From: Fulvivirga sp.
Lineage (GTDB): Bacteria; Bacteroidota; Bacteroidia; Cytophagales; Cyclobacteriaceae
Length of the DNA stretch: 63,078 nucleotides
Reading direction: 5' to 3'
Assembly (NCBI GenBank): GCA_028280565.1
Contig: JANQLQ010000212.1
Span: 1-63,078, forward strand
Part shown: positions 28,511 to 40,900 of the stretch, piece after piece
How positions within the stretch are numbered: position 1 is the first letter of the stretch
Layout: each line of letters starts with the position of its first letter
The notes under the pieces: model-generated
Database searches by the model: none
Seen by the model: the letters and a program-made list of their open reading frames with translations, nothing else
What the model was told of the DNA's origin: nothing
Program-made: the position numbers and the translations under genes

Positions 28511-31132
28511 TTGGGAGTGGATTACAAAGCCTCGGTGTTTGTAAATGGCACCTACGTAGGTGCCCATGAAGGCTTTTTTGCTCCTTTTGAATTTGATATC
28601 ATCGCTTATGTCCACCAAGGGGAAAATACGATCCTGGTAAAAGTAGAGAACGACTATCCCACTACACAAGTACGCGACAATTTAGGGAATAAAGTCATTG
28701 GCGACAAGATCTATGCCGCCACCGGCCCAGGGTATGATGATCCTAAGCTGGGCTGGCATCATGGCCCCGCTGGCATGGGGATCTACCAAGACTGCTACCT
28801 GGAAGCTCGTTCGCCATTACATATCCACGATATTTTCGTGAGGCCTATGCCGCAAGATTCCGTGGCAGAAGTGTGGGTAGAAGTCAATAATTTCGAGCCC
28901 TACGCTTCCACGGCCAAGCTCAAGTTATCGGTGTATGGCCAAAACTTTGATGAGACCGTCATCGAAAACTTGGAGTACGTCCCCTCTTTTACCTATGTGC
29001 CCGGGGTAGGCGACCTTGCCAAACCCACCGATCACACCAGCGAGGTACTGACCATGGGATACGGGGTGAATTATTTGAAGATCCCCCTGCATATGAAAGG
29101 TTTCCGCCTTTGGGACGGAGATAACCCCTGGTTATACCAAGTACAAATAAAGCTCTATGACGATGAAGGCAAGCATACCGACACCCAAGTGCAACCGTTT
29201 GGCATGCGTAGCTTCACCATGGATACGGTAAACCTACCCAAGGGCAAGATGTACCTGAACGGTAAAATGATCCGGCTTCGAGGCGCCAATACCATGGGCA
29301 ATTTCCAGCAATGCGTAATGAAAAAAGACTGGGACCAGCTAATCGATGACATCCTTTTGGCAAAGCTGGCCAACATGAATTTCATTCGCTTCACACAGCG
29401 CCCGGTGCAGCAGGAGGTCTATGACTACTGCGATCAACTGGGGATGATGCACCAGGTAGATCTCCCCTTCTTCGGCACAGTAAGAAGGAACAAGTTTGCC
29501 GAGGCCGTCAAGCAGGCCGAGGAGATGGAACGGCTCGTGCGTAGCCACCCTTCCGCCATTATAGCCACATACATTAATGAGCGATTCCCCAACGGGGAAG
29601 GCAACCCACACCGCAGCTTAAACACCGCGAAAGACTACCATCACCTCTTTAAGGCGCTCGACCAAGCCATCCTATTATCCAACCCGGATAGGATCATTAA
29701 AGCGGGAGACGGGGACTATGATCCGCCCTCACCGGGCCTCCCGGATAATCACTACTACAACATTTGGTACAATGGCCATGGGCTAGGGCTGGGTGAAATG
29801 TACAAAGGCCAGTGGCAGCCGGTAAAGCCGGGCTGGCTTTATGCCTGTGGAGAATTCGGTGCCGAGGGCCTAGACCCTGTGAACACTATGAAAAAATACT
29901 ACCCGGAAAGCTGGCTACCCCAAAACCCAGGGGAAGAAAAAAAGTGGAATGCCAACCGCATAGCCATGGCGCAGACCAACAAGTTCCACTACATGTGGTA
30001 CAACACCCAATACTCGTTAGCCGATTGGGTGAACGCCAGCCAAGACTACCAGGCTTGGGGCATTCAATTCGTAACTGAGACCTTCCGCAGAGATCCCCGT
30101 ATGGTCTCTTTTGCCGTGCACCTTTTTATCGACGCATGGCCCGCAGGATGGATGAAATCCATTATGGATGTAGACCGCCAGCCTAAAAAAGCTTATTTCG
30201 CCTATCGCAATGCCTTAGAGCCGTTAATGGTATCATTGCGTAGCGATAGAAGGCATTTTTTTGAAAATGAAGAAACCGAATTCGAACTTTGGATCGCCAA
30301 CGATTTGAACGAGATCCCCGGGGGATACATCCTAAAATACCAAGTGGAGGGCAAAGGGAAAGTAGTACTCGCCAATGAGATAGCGGCTGATATCCCTTCA
30401 AACAGTGCACAGTTCCAAGGGTTTTTAAAGTATAACACGCCCAACGTCAAAAAGCGAACAAAATTCCTGTTACGGGCAGGGCTTTTTGACACACAAGGAA
30501 AAAGTGTATACCAAAACACCTTTGATTTCGAGGTATTTCCTCGAATACTACCGGGCGACAAACGGGTATACGTGCTAGGCCAGGAGAAAGGTAATGCAGC
30601 CCGCATCATAACGCAAGCGAACTTGACCGAAGCCTCCTCTATGGAAGATGCCGATGTGATCCTCGTGGATAATTTTAGTCATTACAAAGAAGTGCAAAAA
30701 CAAGTGGATGCTTGGGTCAGCAGGGGTAAACTCCTTTTGTTTTTAGGCCTTACAGCAGGTGATTATACGGTAGCAAATACCCAACTCAAGGTAGAAAAGA
30801 CCAATATGGGCGATTACTATTTCGCATCACCGTTCACTGGTCACCAAGCAGTATATGATGTGGAACCGTTCGACTTCAGGTTTTGGTACCATGGTGAAAA
30901 AAAACTTATATCTCCGATCCTGGCCCACACCGTACAAGCTTCGCGCTGGTCACCCATTCTTTTAAGCGGTCTAAGCAACTGGGGTATGGACAAAGGCCAT
31001 GTGCAAGCAGCAGGCGAATTACGTTATGGCGAAGGCGCTATCCGGTTTTCCCAAGTCCAGCTGGTAGACCGATTGGAGCATAATCCTACTGCTTTACGGT
31101 TTTTGTATCATTTGTTGGCGATTGATCGATGA
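28505..31132 (+). CDS. 5'-truncated GH2 glycoside hydrolase (possible pseudogene)
   Basis: An 875-residue frame that begins inside the N-terminal sugar-binding sandwich of a GH2 enzyme: YKASVFVNGTYVGAHEGFFA and GWHHGPAGMGIYQ are internal motifs of that domain. The signal peptide and roughly the first 100 residues of a normal GH2 are missing. The ATG comes from the end of the upstream repeat, and the frame is closed at a TAA (28490) inside it. The catalytic barrel is intact: probable acid/base Glu359 in ATYINE, and nucleophile Glu450 or Glu454 in ACGEFGAEG. It once removed a beta-linked sugar such as galactose or glucuronic acid; without a signal it would stay in the cytoplasm or fail to fold. 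Confidence 0.8.
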   Translation: MTLGVDYKASVFVNGTYVGAHEGFFAPFEFDIIAYVHQGENTILVKVENDYPTTQVRDNLGNKVIGDKIYAATGPGYDDPKLGWHHGPAGMGIYQDCYLEARSPLHIHDIFVRPMPQDSVAEVWVEVNNFEPYASTAKLKLSVYGQNFDETVIENLEYVPSFTYVPGVGDLAKPTDHTSEVLTMGYGVNYLKIPLHMKGFRLWDGDNPWLYQVQIKLYDDEGKHTDTQVQPFGMRSFTMDTVNLPKGKMYLNGKMIRLRGANTMGNFQQCVMKKDWDQLIDDILLAKLANMNFIRFTQRPVQQEVYDYCDQLGMMHQVDLPFFGTVRRNKFAEAVKQAEEMERLVRSHPSAIIATYINERFPNGEGNPHRSLNTAKDYHHLFKALDQAILLSNPDRIIKAGDGDYDPPSPGLPDNHYYNIWYNGHGLGLGEMYKGQWQPVKPGWLYACGEFGAEGLDPVNTMKKYYPESWLPQNPGEEKKWNANRIAMAQTNKFHYMWYNTQYSLADWVNASQDYQAWGIQFVTETFRRDPRMVSFAVHLFIDAWPAGWMKSIMDVDRQPKKAYFAYRNALEPLMVSLRSDRRHFFENEETEFELWIANDLNEIPGGYILKYQVEGKGKVVLANEIAADIPSNSAQFQGFLKYNTPNVKKRTKFLLRAGLFDTQGKSVYQNTFDFEVFPRILPGDKRVYVLGQEKGNAARIITQANLTEASSMEDADVILVDNFSHYKEVQKQVDAWVSRGKLLLFLGLTAGDYTVANTQLKVEKTNMGDYYFASPFTGHQAVYDVEPFDFRFWYHGEKKLISPILAHTVQASRWSPILLSGLSNWGMDKGHVQAAGELRYGEGAIRFSQVQLVDRLEHNPTALRFLYHLLAIDR

Positions 31133-31264
31133 GGCGTATTTTCGATGGTTTAATCACCTTAGCCAATCTCAGCAGGCCTGTCCTCTTTTCCTGTTGTTTA
31201 AGAGGAAGATCATTATTTATTAACCTGGACTCGATCATTGTTTATCAGTTGATGTTATCCAGGG

Positions 31265-31346
31265 CTTGGTGCCCCTTGGTGCATTTGCGTCTTAGTGGCC
31301 GGGGAAGCTTCGCCACCAAGGCACCAAAGCGCAAAGAATCACAAAG
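31265..31346. repeat. Inverted-repeat element (CCTTGGTG...CACAAAGG type)
   Basis: A left arm starting with CTTGGTGCCCCTTGGTGCAT and a right arm containing CACCAAGGCACCAAAGCGCA are imperfect inverted repeats about 35 nt long around a short GC-rich centre. Such 'caccaaggcaccaaag' elements are common non-coding repeats in bacterial genomes. No gene is inside. Confidence 0.55.
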
Positions 31347-31507
31347 GGATCTTCTTTACGATTTAATTATTTTTATATCGTACTCACGTTATTACCTAAG
31401 TTGGGGATAAGAAGGAATTAAAAGATCGCTATCTATCTTCCTTGTGAATAAGCACATTTTACAAAATGCTTGAAGTTGGGATGACATAACGGGAAAATTA
31501 ATCGTCA

Positions 31508-31648
31508 CAGCAAGGCTGGCGTAGCCGGTGGGCAGGTTACGAAGCTGCCCCCTTCTTGTGTGTGATCGAATGGACCTTGTTCTCGTTCCCCGACTGGGAG
31601 ATCGCTTCACGCATCACTAAGGCCAGCCCGCTGGGTTCGCGATGACGA
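31508..31648 (-). repeat. Interspersed repeat, copy A
   Basis: Shares with copy B (31670-31808) the stretches GTTACGAAG, GTGTGTGATCGAATGGACC and TTGTTCTCGTTCC, in the same order and spacing, then a GATCGCTTCACGC...GTTCGCGATGACG end that is the reverse complement form of the repeat at 16033. Copies A and B lie in direct tandem. Confidence 0.75.
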
Positions 31649-31669
31649 AAAAACAAAAGTAGGTCATAG

Positions 31670-31808
31670 GTGGGCCAGCGTGGCTAATGGGTAGGTTACG
31701 AAGCGGCCTCCCCCTCGTGTGTGATCGAATGGACCTTGTTCTCGTTCCACGACTGGGGGATCACTTCACGCCCAACGGAAGCCAACACACGAAGTTCGCA
31801 ATGACGGG
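31670..31808 (-). repeat. Interspersed repeat, copy B
   Basis: Tandem direct partner of copy A with scattered substitutions, ending in GATCACTTCACGC...GTTCGCAATGACG. The differences from copy A show that the duplication is not recent or that each was inserted separately. Confidence 0.75.
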
Positions 31809-31887
31809 AAAAATGTATTGTTTTGGTTTATTTGAGCATTCTTATCCCGAGTCCAGGTTCATTGCAAATGCTTCTTTCACTTACCCA

Positions 31888-31915
31888 AAAAGGGATGCCT
31901 TTCGACATCCCTTTT
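31888..31915 (-). terminator. Rho-independent terminator of the giant-protein operon
   Basis: AAAAGGGATG (31888-31897) and CATCCCTTTT (31906-31915) form a perfect 10-bp stem with an 8-nt loop, 27 nt past the stop codon of the giant gene. On the minus strand the stem runs into a T-rich end. It can work in both directions and separates the convergent GH2 and giant-protein transcripts. Confidence 0.8.
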
Positions 31916-31942
31916 CAAGTGAGTGACAGATGATACGACCAG

Positions 31943-34900
31943 TTACTCGATAATAAAACGTATCGAATTGTTAAACCCGGGGTGCTCTACATTGAGCATA
32001 TAAACGCCGGGAGACATAGACTTGTCCAGTTGGACTTGGTGGTATACTTTATCCATCGTCTCAATCTCTTCTTCCATAAGCACTACCCCTGACAGGTCCA
32101 TGATCATTACTTTTGAGACAGCGCCAGGGCTTGTATTAATGACGGCAAACCTAAGTATCCTGTCGTCATTCACTGGGTTAGGGTATACCTCCAGTAATTG
32201 CGGTATCTCTATGCCAGTATCCGTGATCATCACCACCTTGGACCGGGTATGGGTCCCTTGCTGGTCATAGAGCTTCAAGCGGTAGTAGATGGCCTCTTCG
32301 AAGTTCACCAGGTCCTCGTAGGTATAGCGCTCCACCGCCTGGGAAGTGACCGTGGCTATAGGAGTGAATTTCTGCCCATTAGATGAGCGCTCCAGCTCGT
32401 AATGGACAATATCCTCACTCACATTATTCCAGTCCAGTTGGATCGGGCCGCTAGCCAGCTGCTCACCTTCGAAATCAAGGGCCCGGATAGCCGCTTCGGT
32501 CCCATCCGCATTGAGATTGAGTACGGTGAAGAACTCCTCCACATCCTCAGCCAGCGCATTGCCGTTCAGATCACGAAGTTCGGCTACCTTCAGTTCCAGC
32601 TGTTCACCTGCGTATTGCGAGGTAAAGTGGTCATCAAAAAGGATTTCCAGTGTATTTCCATCAAGAAATGTGGTATACATAGCGGGATCCACCTCATAAG
32701 TCGACGCCATACGTGAAGCGCTTCCATCCCCCTCCATTACCTGGCCTACGGATACGGCTCCCGTATCCAGTGATCCCGTATCCATGTCCTCACTGAAGGA
32801 CAGCATCACCATAGTTCCCATATGGATAGTGCCATCCGAAGGCGACGAGGATTGTACCACCGGTGAAATCCTGTCTATCCTGCCCTCTGCCACGTCAGAG
32901 TACTTCGGAAATCCTTCTCCAAATACCTTCGCTCTTACCTCGAGGACGGTATCCTGGTAGGCTACAGGAGGTATCCAATTGATAGGGTATACAGGATAAT
33001 TGTTGGCTGTTGCTCCGCCGTTGTTCTCAAAATAAATGCGTAACTGGTCCCGCGTTACCGTCTCAATAGGATCCCAGGACTCCTTATCACCCGAGAATTG
33101 TAAAATCATACTATCCAGCGAATAATGTTGTTCGAACAAGTCGTATTCCGCTATTGTAAAGGTTACGGAAGGCTTTTCTACATTCACTACCCAATTCGTG
33201 CTGGCCTCCAGCAAACTGGCCGGGCTGGTAGATTTACCAAACTGTGCCACGGTAAATTCATGGTATAACGAGTCGGTCTTATTACCGGCTAAGTCACGTA
33301 CTTCTTTAATGCCCACTTTTAAAGTCCTACCCAACTTCTCATTGAATTGGCTTTCATCATAAAAAACGAGCAGTTGATCTCCCGCACAATGATAACGCAC
33401 AGGAACAAATGGTTCGGTAACCAAGCTTCCCGGCACGCTGATTTCGGAGAAGAAGTGTTCTTCGCTCACATAGCCGCAATCAACGGTCTCGTCAAAGCCC
33501 AATACCACTTCATCACCCGGATCATAAACGCCATCGGCCGGGGCAGGGATGCCTAACAGGGCAGGGGCCACCCGATCGATGGTAACAGAAGGCATGCTTT
33601 GCACATTTTGCAGGCCTGAATCCCCCGTCAACACCAACTGCACCTCGTACACGCCATCATCCAGCGCTATATCATTGGACAAAAACTGTCCTACATGCAA
33701 CCGGAGGGTATCCCTTGGCACCTGACTATTGTCTCCCAGTGCCTCATAGTTATTGGCAAGCTGTTCTTGTGTAAGTATGTACGCATCCGTCCAGTCTGTT
33801 GTATTCTCCCTGCGATACATTAAGCGAATATCCCGGATAGAGGCAGACTTTTCATACACATCATAGTTCAATACCTGGTACAGCAGTTCCGATGGTGATG
33901 ATGCATTGAAAACCGACGATGAAAGCGGCAACGCTTCAAAACCGGACGGCGTCTGCTTCTGATAATCCAACTGGAAGTCCCACACGTAGAATGAGTCTTT
34001 TGAAGGATTGTTGTTCAGATCGTAAATACCTGAAACCCGTACTTCCATGTTTTGACCATCATACGTAGTAATTACGGTTTCATCCAGCAGTATACTCACT
34101 GCGCTACCGTCACAGGTGATACTGTAGGGTACCTGCTCACCCTCTATTCGTACCTCTACCAATATATCGGATTCAGCCAGGAACTTGTCGCAGTCAATGG
34201 ACTCATCGAAAGCAATACTGATGTTATCTCCAAGTGAATACAATCCATCTACAGGCTCCGGAGGGCCGGCGAGGGTGGGCTGCCTGGTATCAATGACTCC
34301 GGCTACCTCGTTGGAGGTCCCGGTGGTTCCGTTGTCATGCACCACCACTGCACGGATGAGGTATTCACCATCAATAGCGCTGGCTTCTTCAGGATCCCAC
34401 AGGACCGGGAAAGTGGGGTCCTGGTATGTGTTGAGATTATCCTGGTAAAACTCCCACAGGAGATCTTTGCCCAGGGTAGAGTAACCGCCTTCACTGTCAC
34501 TCAAACGCGTCCAGTGTTGATCACTTCTGCGTTTATACTCCAGGTAGATTTCCTCAAAGGAGTGCATCTGCTGGCGTACATCATAGCCGGTCAGTTTCAG
34601 TGGCACTACATTTCTTCCCTCTTCGGTATTGACCAGCCATGTTCCGTTTTCAGTCGATAGCACGGCCGGGGAGATCGGCTTCTGGAAGTGGAACTCTAAT
34701 TTAAGGGTATCGTAGATCGCCTCATCTTCCCAATAGGTACCTTTCCCTCCATAGCAATTCGGTTTTACCACCAACTCAATATCGTCAAAGTTAAAGAACG
34801 GCAGACCACTCCGATCGGCTACCAGGTATGTATAGTAATTTCCATCAGCGGATACGGGAAAATCACCTTCTCCCGGGTTTGCAGGTTGAACCAACGCTAC

Positions 34901-37900
34901 TGACCCCCGGTAATTGTTGACTTTCACGTTTTCAATTTCCATGTTCAATCCCTTTTTATTCGTCCCCAAGGGCACGGTGACCTGCACCAAGCGGTGTTCG
35001 TTAAACAGGTTACCAGAACTAAACGCTATTGGAATAGCCAGCGCCTGGTCCGGGTGCAGGTCATAGTACTTGGTAGGCCACAGTTCCCCGGTCTCATCGG
35101 TGAGTTGGATACGTGGCATATCTCTTGGCACTGTACCCGGCTCATATGGGCAGGAGCTTCGTCCTCCCAGGATACTGAAGTACGGAGTAGTTTTAGTAGC
35201 GCCATCTGTCCACGAATGGAACGCATCTACACTGAAATGATCTCCATCATCATCATCTGCTAAAATGAAACCTGTTTTGAATTCAGTAGCATTCGACTCA
35301 CTGAATTCATAGGTTGACCTATGGAAGTATTTCGAAGTAGTTTTAACTTTAGACTTGAACTTACTGTTAAAGAACTCCATTTCGTTCGATACCCCAGCGC
35401 CTATCCCAGCCCAATGGAGTATTTGATTCTCAGTTTTATGCCCAATATCGACAACTAATTTTCCATCAAGGGAAAACTTGCGCTCGAAAACTTCTCCTTC
35501 ATAGGTTTCTTTCTCAATGGTGCGTGAAACACTTGCTCCCGCTCCAAAAGTAATATTCTCCAAGGGTTCAAACCCTTCAAACTCATCCAAGCGTTCAAGA
35601 AATACATCCTCTATATTTTCTGCCAATAGGCGATCTCTATTGGCCGCTTCATAAAACGCTACAATCTCTTTTGCAGCCAAATACTTCCTGTAGGCATTGT
35701 TATAGTTGTTCGCATCAAGGTCATTTTCTTCCTGCTCATCATTATTGTAACCTCGAATCTCATCATTCCAATATTTTACAATGTCAGGTAAGGGCACGCA
35801 CTCATCATTTTCCAGGACATACTCATTGCAGAATGACTTTACGTCCGCCACAAGATCATCAATATCACTCGAGATCTTTAACTTAATAAGTCTCTTACCC
35901 TCATATTCTTGCTTGTAATATTCAACGAACTCACACATCTCACAAGTAGGTGTAAACTTGGTATCCATCTGCTCAAGCAACTTCTCAAACATTTCTTTTC
36001 CAGCCCCTAAATCCGCTACAAACTGCTCCGGGTCAACGCCAGTACTATCTGAGAAAATGGTGCCTTCGGTAGGAACATACCCTCCATTTCCGTCGGGTTC
36101 AATGAGTGAATTGTAATAATTGATAGTATTCTTAATTTGGCTCCTGGTATATACCCAGGAAGACGTGATCTCATTGGGAATGACACTCATAACCTTCTCT
36201 TTGGTAATTTCGCAATCATTGATCAGGTCAAGATTTTCCACAATCCCATACGCCAATACTACACTTATCCCAACTACGATGTCTGCGTCAGGCCCGTCCA
36301 GGTAACCTTCCAGATTTTCACTGACGGTTGCCTTTTTCACAGTAGAAATCTGTTCCTTAAACTCTAATGAATAACTGTTTGAATACTGTCTTTCCGTGTG
36401 GCCTCCTATTTCTCCTGAAAGGTCGATTTCAAGCTCGTAACCCCCTAAACTTGTGCCTCCGCCTTTCGAAATATCAACACCTCCTCCATTATTGTGCCGT
36501 CGCTTAAATTGAAAATTAATGGATGACTTCTCCGATATAAAGGCTGTACTGTTATCACCGGGAGGATCACGTAACACATAGAGAGGAACCAGTTCCTGAT
36601 AGTTATCCCCATTCGACTCCGGTATAATAAATACATCTGAACCCGGGGCGTCTTGTGTCCCTAATACCAAAATCTCCATGGTCTCCATACCCTGGAAACT
36701 TCCATGATCATCATAATAATATAACTCCAGGAGTTGTGTATAAGGAGCATTCATATTTGGAGTGGTGGCCACAATATAAAGCTCGTCCCAACCTTCCTCA
36801 GGATCATAAGTAAGAGAATCCTTATTCTCAGGCTGGCCGTTGAACCATTCTCCACCGTTAAACTTAGGAATAATATAACCTGAGGTGACATCACATTCTT
36901 TTCCGTTTATGGTCTGTTGAGGTTTTACAGTAAAGGATAAGCTATTGTAAAAGCGTTCATTGCTATCGTCCGCTACCATAACCAGGTCAAAATCCCCACA
37001 ACTAAGTGATTTGTTACCTGGATTTTGAACTTCTACCAATATCTCTGAACGCTCGTTGTATCTCAAATAGTGAATTTCGTCCATGAGTGACCTCTTGTCA
37101 TTTTCATCAACATTAGGATCGACTGATTTTATAAAGTTTTCTACATTATTTGAAAGATAGAGATCGCGAGATCTAAAATAATCCAATAGCACTTCACTGA
37201 ATCGATCACTCTTATTGACGTCAATAACTTCTATATGATGATTGTACGGAGGGAGTAGCAATGAATCCAGGGACTGGTTTTGAGTCCAGACCTGCTCTTC
37301 CATTTGTTGATTATCGTCATAGATGCGTAGCAGAAATTCATAGTCCGTTAATACTTCACATATTCCCGGACCGGTTACTTCAAGATTAATCGGGAAGGCA
37401 TTGTTATCCAGTATTTCCAACTCGTAAAGCTCATTGCTCTGAAGTTCATCCAACAGCTCTACTTTGAGCTTTCTGAAATCGCCACCACGTTCATCCGGTA
37501 CCCAATCTGAGGTTTCTGATAACAGGTAGTCAAAATACACCGTGTCAATTTCGTCCTCTACCAATTCAGCACTTAATTCTTCAGTATTGTCTACCAATAT
37601 GTAAATGCTCTCGTAAAGCGATAAGTTGTAGGGGACGGATAGTGTAAACTGTCCATTTTTGTCGGTTAATGCATGACCATTACTTACATCATTAGTATCA
37701 TCAGAATCTTCACTTAGATATAGATGAACACGCACATTTTCATGACCGCATCCTGAAGAACAATTAGCATTCCTAATCGTCCCACTAATCGTTCGCTGAT
37801 GATCGTTTGTGAAAACCAAACTACTATTTTGTGGTAAGGTATGGCTTAACGTAGTTGTAAAACTACTAGGGTCATAGTGTTCCCTGTTTTCTAAGGGTTG

Positions 37901-40900
37901 CACAGTATATTCGATCCCACTTCCACTGTATGGTAACAGGTCGAACCTTACATTTCCTTCATTATCCGTAGCGTCAACTTTTTGATAGCTCAATCCATTG
38001 TAAGTAGCTGAAAGCCTGAATTTAGCACCTTGAATTGGTGAATTAAGCCTAGACAATGCCATTACACTGATCACTCCATCTCCCAACCTACTACCCCTAA
38101 CAGGAGACTTGTACTCTTCGCCATCCGCATATTCTGCCGACACTTCATACAAGTGCGATACACCTGGATCTGCATTTGCGTCAGTGAAACTGTAGACATC
38201 ACCCGACAATCGATGTATAACAAAACCATCCCGATAAACAATGTATCGAACAGGTAATGGATCGACGATATTTCCACCATCATCCATGGGGTAGTCCCAG
38301 TTAAGTATTACATTATTCGGTTGATTGCCAGTAGCCTCTACGTGTGAAGGATATTTGTCGGATGCCGTCAACTCAACAATAAATGGCAGGGTGTTAATTG
38401 CAGACAGAAGTTTATCTTCTCCCTTGCGTTGATAAGCCTGTATGCTGGCTCTGAATTCATTGGTACCTGACTGGTCCTCATTCATGAGTAATTCATAAAG
38501 CTGTTGACCTGGCGCCAAATCAAGCTTATCAAAATTAATCTGATGGATCTGGCCCAGTGAAGTATAGGTGTAGGTATAAGGAACAAACGAGTTACCTTCC
38601 CTCTTTTCTACGGTTAAAAATAACCCATCATATTTGAGATTTTCAGGATTGTCCAGCGCCCAATTCAGAGGCACACGCTTACTATCGATCGTAGGACTGT
38701 TCAGCAGTGTTGTAAATACTTCATTAGTTTTGAAAAACGGAGCATATAATTTATCATACGTGACCGACTGACTGACTTCTTTGGAGAGGTAGGTGTAATC
38801 TTCGCGAATACTCCTTGTTTTCAATATGAATTCATACGCTACTTCAGAAAAGCCTTCACTAAATATGTATTCATAATCATTTTGATCCGCGACAGATTCA
38901 ATATATTCATTCACTACTTCTTTTCCGGACTCCACTTCCTTGATCAATAACTCAAAACCATCGATGGCTGAAGCATAATACTCCCATGAAACCTTCAAAC
39001 TGTCATAGACCTGGTCATCCGGGTTGATCTCACCCTGGTAACCGGTAACTGCAAAGTCTACCGGTTGCTGTAATCGGGGATAATTGAATGCCAGCTCTGC
39101 CTTTTCTCCGAAGTGGAACTCTCCCTCCCGGTAATCGTATGATTGAATAGCGTACGGGGTATACGTTTCCGGCACACCTTGCTCGTCTATAAAGACCGAA
39201 TCCGGTGCATCAAGCGTCGCTATCTGCTTCGCATCCCTGAAGATCCGCACCCCTTTAATAGCCACTTCATCATCCGGGTATCGCCAGCTTAAGGTCACGC
39301 TATTGTCAACAATATCATTCCCATCCGCATCCTGTATAGGATCATCTTGTTCATCACGTATTATCGTCTCTTTCGCTGAAAAGTTGAGAACACTTCCGGG
39401 AGCAGGGTATTCCGCACTGACGGTAGCCGAGCTTTGCATAGACGGTATAACTTGTCCTTCCCGGACGATATAGCTGTAAATGATGTAAGGATAGATCTGA
39501 CCGGGGATACCTGTCACGTCGCGGAAATAGGTTGCATCTGCGGCTACTTCCCCGATGACTTCTTCGCCCCGCACAATAATGAACCCGTCTATGTTCCTCT
39601 TCCTATGCGCAAAGTGCAGCTCTACCCATCCATTTTTCTGATCGGCAAAGGCGGCTACATAATGTGGCGCATCAAAAACTTCCCATTGGATGAATGACTG
39701 GCCTAGGGCTCCTGTTAAATGATCCTCTTCCACAGCATCACGCAGGTAGGTCTCTACCACGTAATCCGCACTGGAGGGATTATTAGAAACCAGCGAATCT
39801 ACATAAAGTAACATTTGTCCGTTTTTGACATTCGATTTTACCAATTCCGCTTGCAGGTTATTGTAAACTTTTGACCCTGAATAACGTTTTCCGTTGACCA
39901 TCCATCTTACTTTATTGGTCAGCGTGACCGGGTCACTTTCAGTAGCGAGGCCGACAATTTGTGAAGCAGACGCCACATCGGATTCCCAAAATTCATTGTT
40001 GCCTGACAGCTCAATATCGTAGGTATGTACCTGCCGGGAGGGATCGATGTTAAGGTTTGCCAAATGAGAGATCTCGGTAGTTCCAGGCTTTACATAATCC
40101 ACCCCAATAGATGCTCCGAAGAGCTCCAGGTCGTTGAGGGTATAATGGCCCGCAGCATCCGAGAGGGTCCATTGATCGCCAATACCTACCCAAACGTGAG
40201 GCTGTGGTGAGCCGTTTGCATTGAATACATAGCCACCCACCTGGTGGTACTGCCTCGCCACACCATGGTCAGCGACCCAATCACTGTAAAGCGTCTCCGT
40301 GACCGTGCCTTCTTCGTCTATTTTGTAAAATTCGGCCATGATCCGGTAGATCATCGTATCTCCTGCAATGGAAGTCCCTGCATGTGTGGTATCGACCAGG
40401 GAACGCCGGTTACCCGGTAAGGTAAATCGTTCCACCGGGTAGTTCGGGTTATTTCCGTTCCAGTCCTCCGGGGTCCAGCCTTCTTTCCACCGGGTTTTTT
40501 CTACGTTGAACGTCACATCCGTGTAGTCCGGGTAGGTCCAATGGAGAAATACCTGGTTACGCGCGTCTTTTGAGGCGTATAGCACAGGGACCTGTAATTC
40601 GTTCGTCGCAGTGGGATCAGGTGTAAGCTGATCCGGCAGTTGACTGTCCTTCGCAGCACGCGTGGCCTTAAATGATTCACTTTTTGCCGTATTTACATAA
40701 ACTTCCCGCTTAAACGGCTGAAACTCCAGACTTGTACCTGGCCAAGCTGCATCTTCCGGGTGGTAATACAGGATTTCATTGCCATTGACAATCAATTCCT
40801 TGGAAAGCCTCACCTCCTGTATGGCTTGATTGGTAGCCTCATCGATCACCCGGACGGAGATCCCTTGCCAGCTACGGTCTTGAATCCGATCTTCCTCCAG

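Larger units (their letters stand above)
31133..31942. other. Repeat-rich convergent intergenic region
   Basis: About 800 nt between two convergent genes with no believable gene. It contains an inverted-repeat element (31265-31346), two tandem copies of an interspersed repeat (31508-31648 and 31670-31808) and a bidirectional terminator hairpin (31888-31915). A weak 6-bp hairpin (CCTCTT/AAGAGG) lies soon after the GH2 stop. Confidence 0.6.

Noticed and set aside
28300-28569. 89-residue open frame starting near the beta-helix stop codon
   Set aside because: It runs through the repeat element and into the GH2 gene out of frame. It does not restore the missing GH2 N-terminus.
31129-31410. 93-residue frame after the GH2 gene
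   Set aside because: It covers an inverted-repeat element and shows no protein-like pattern.
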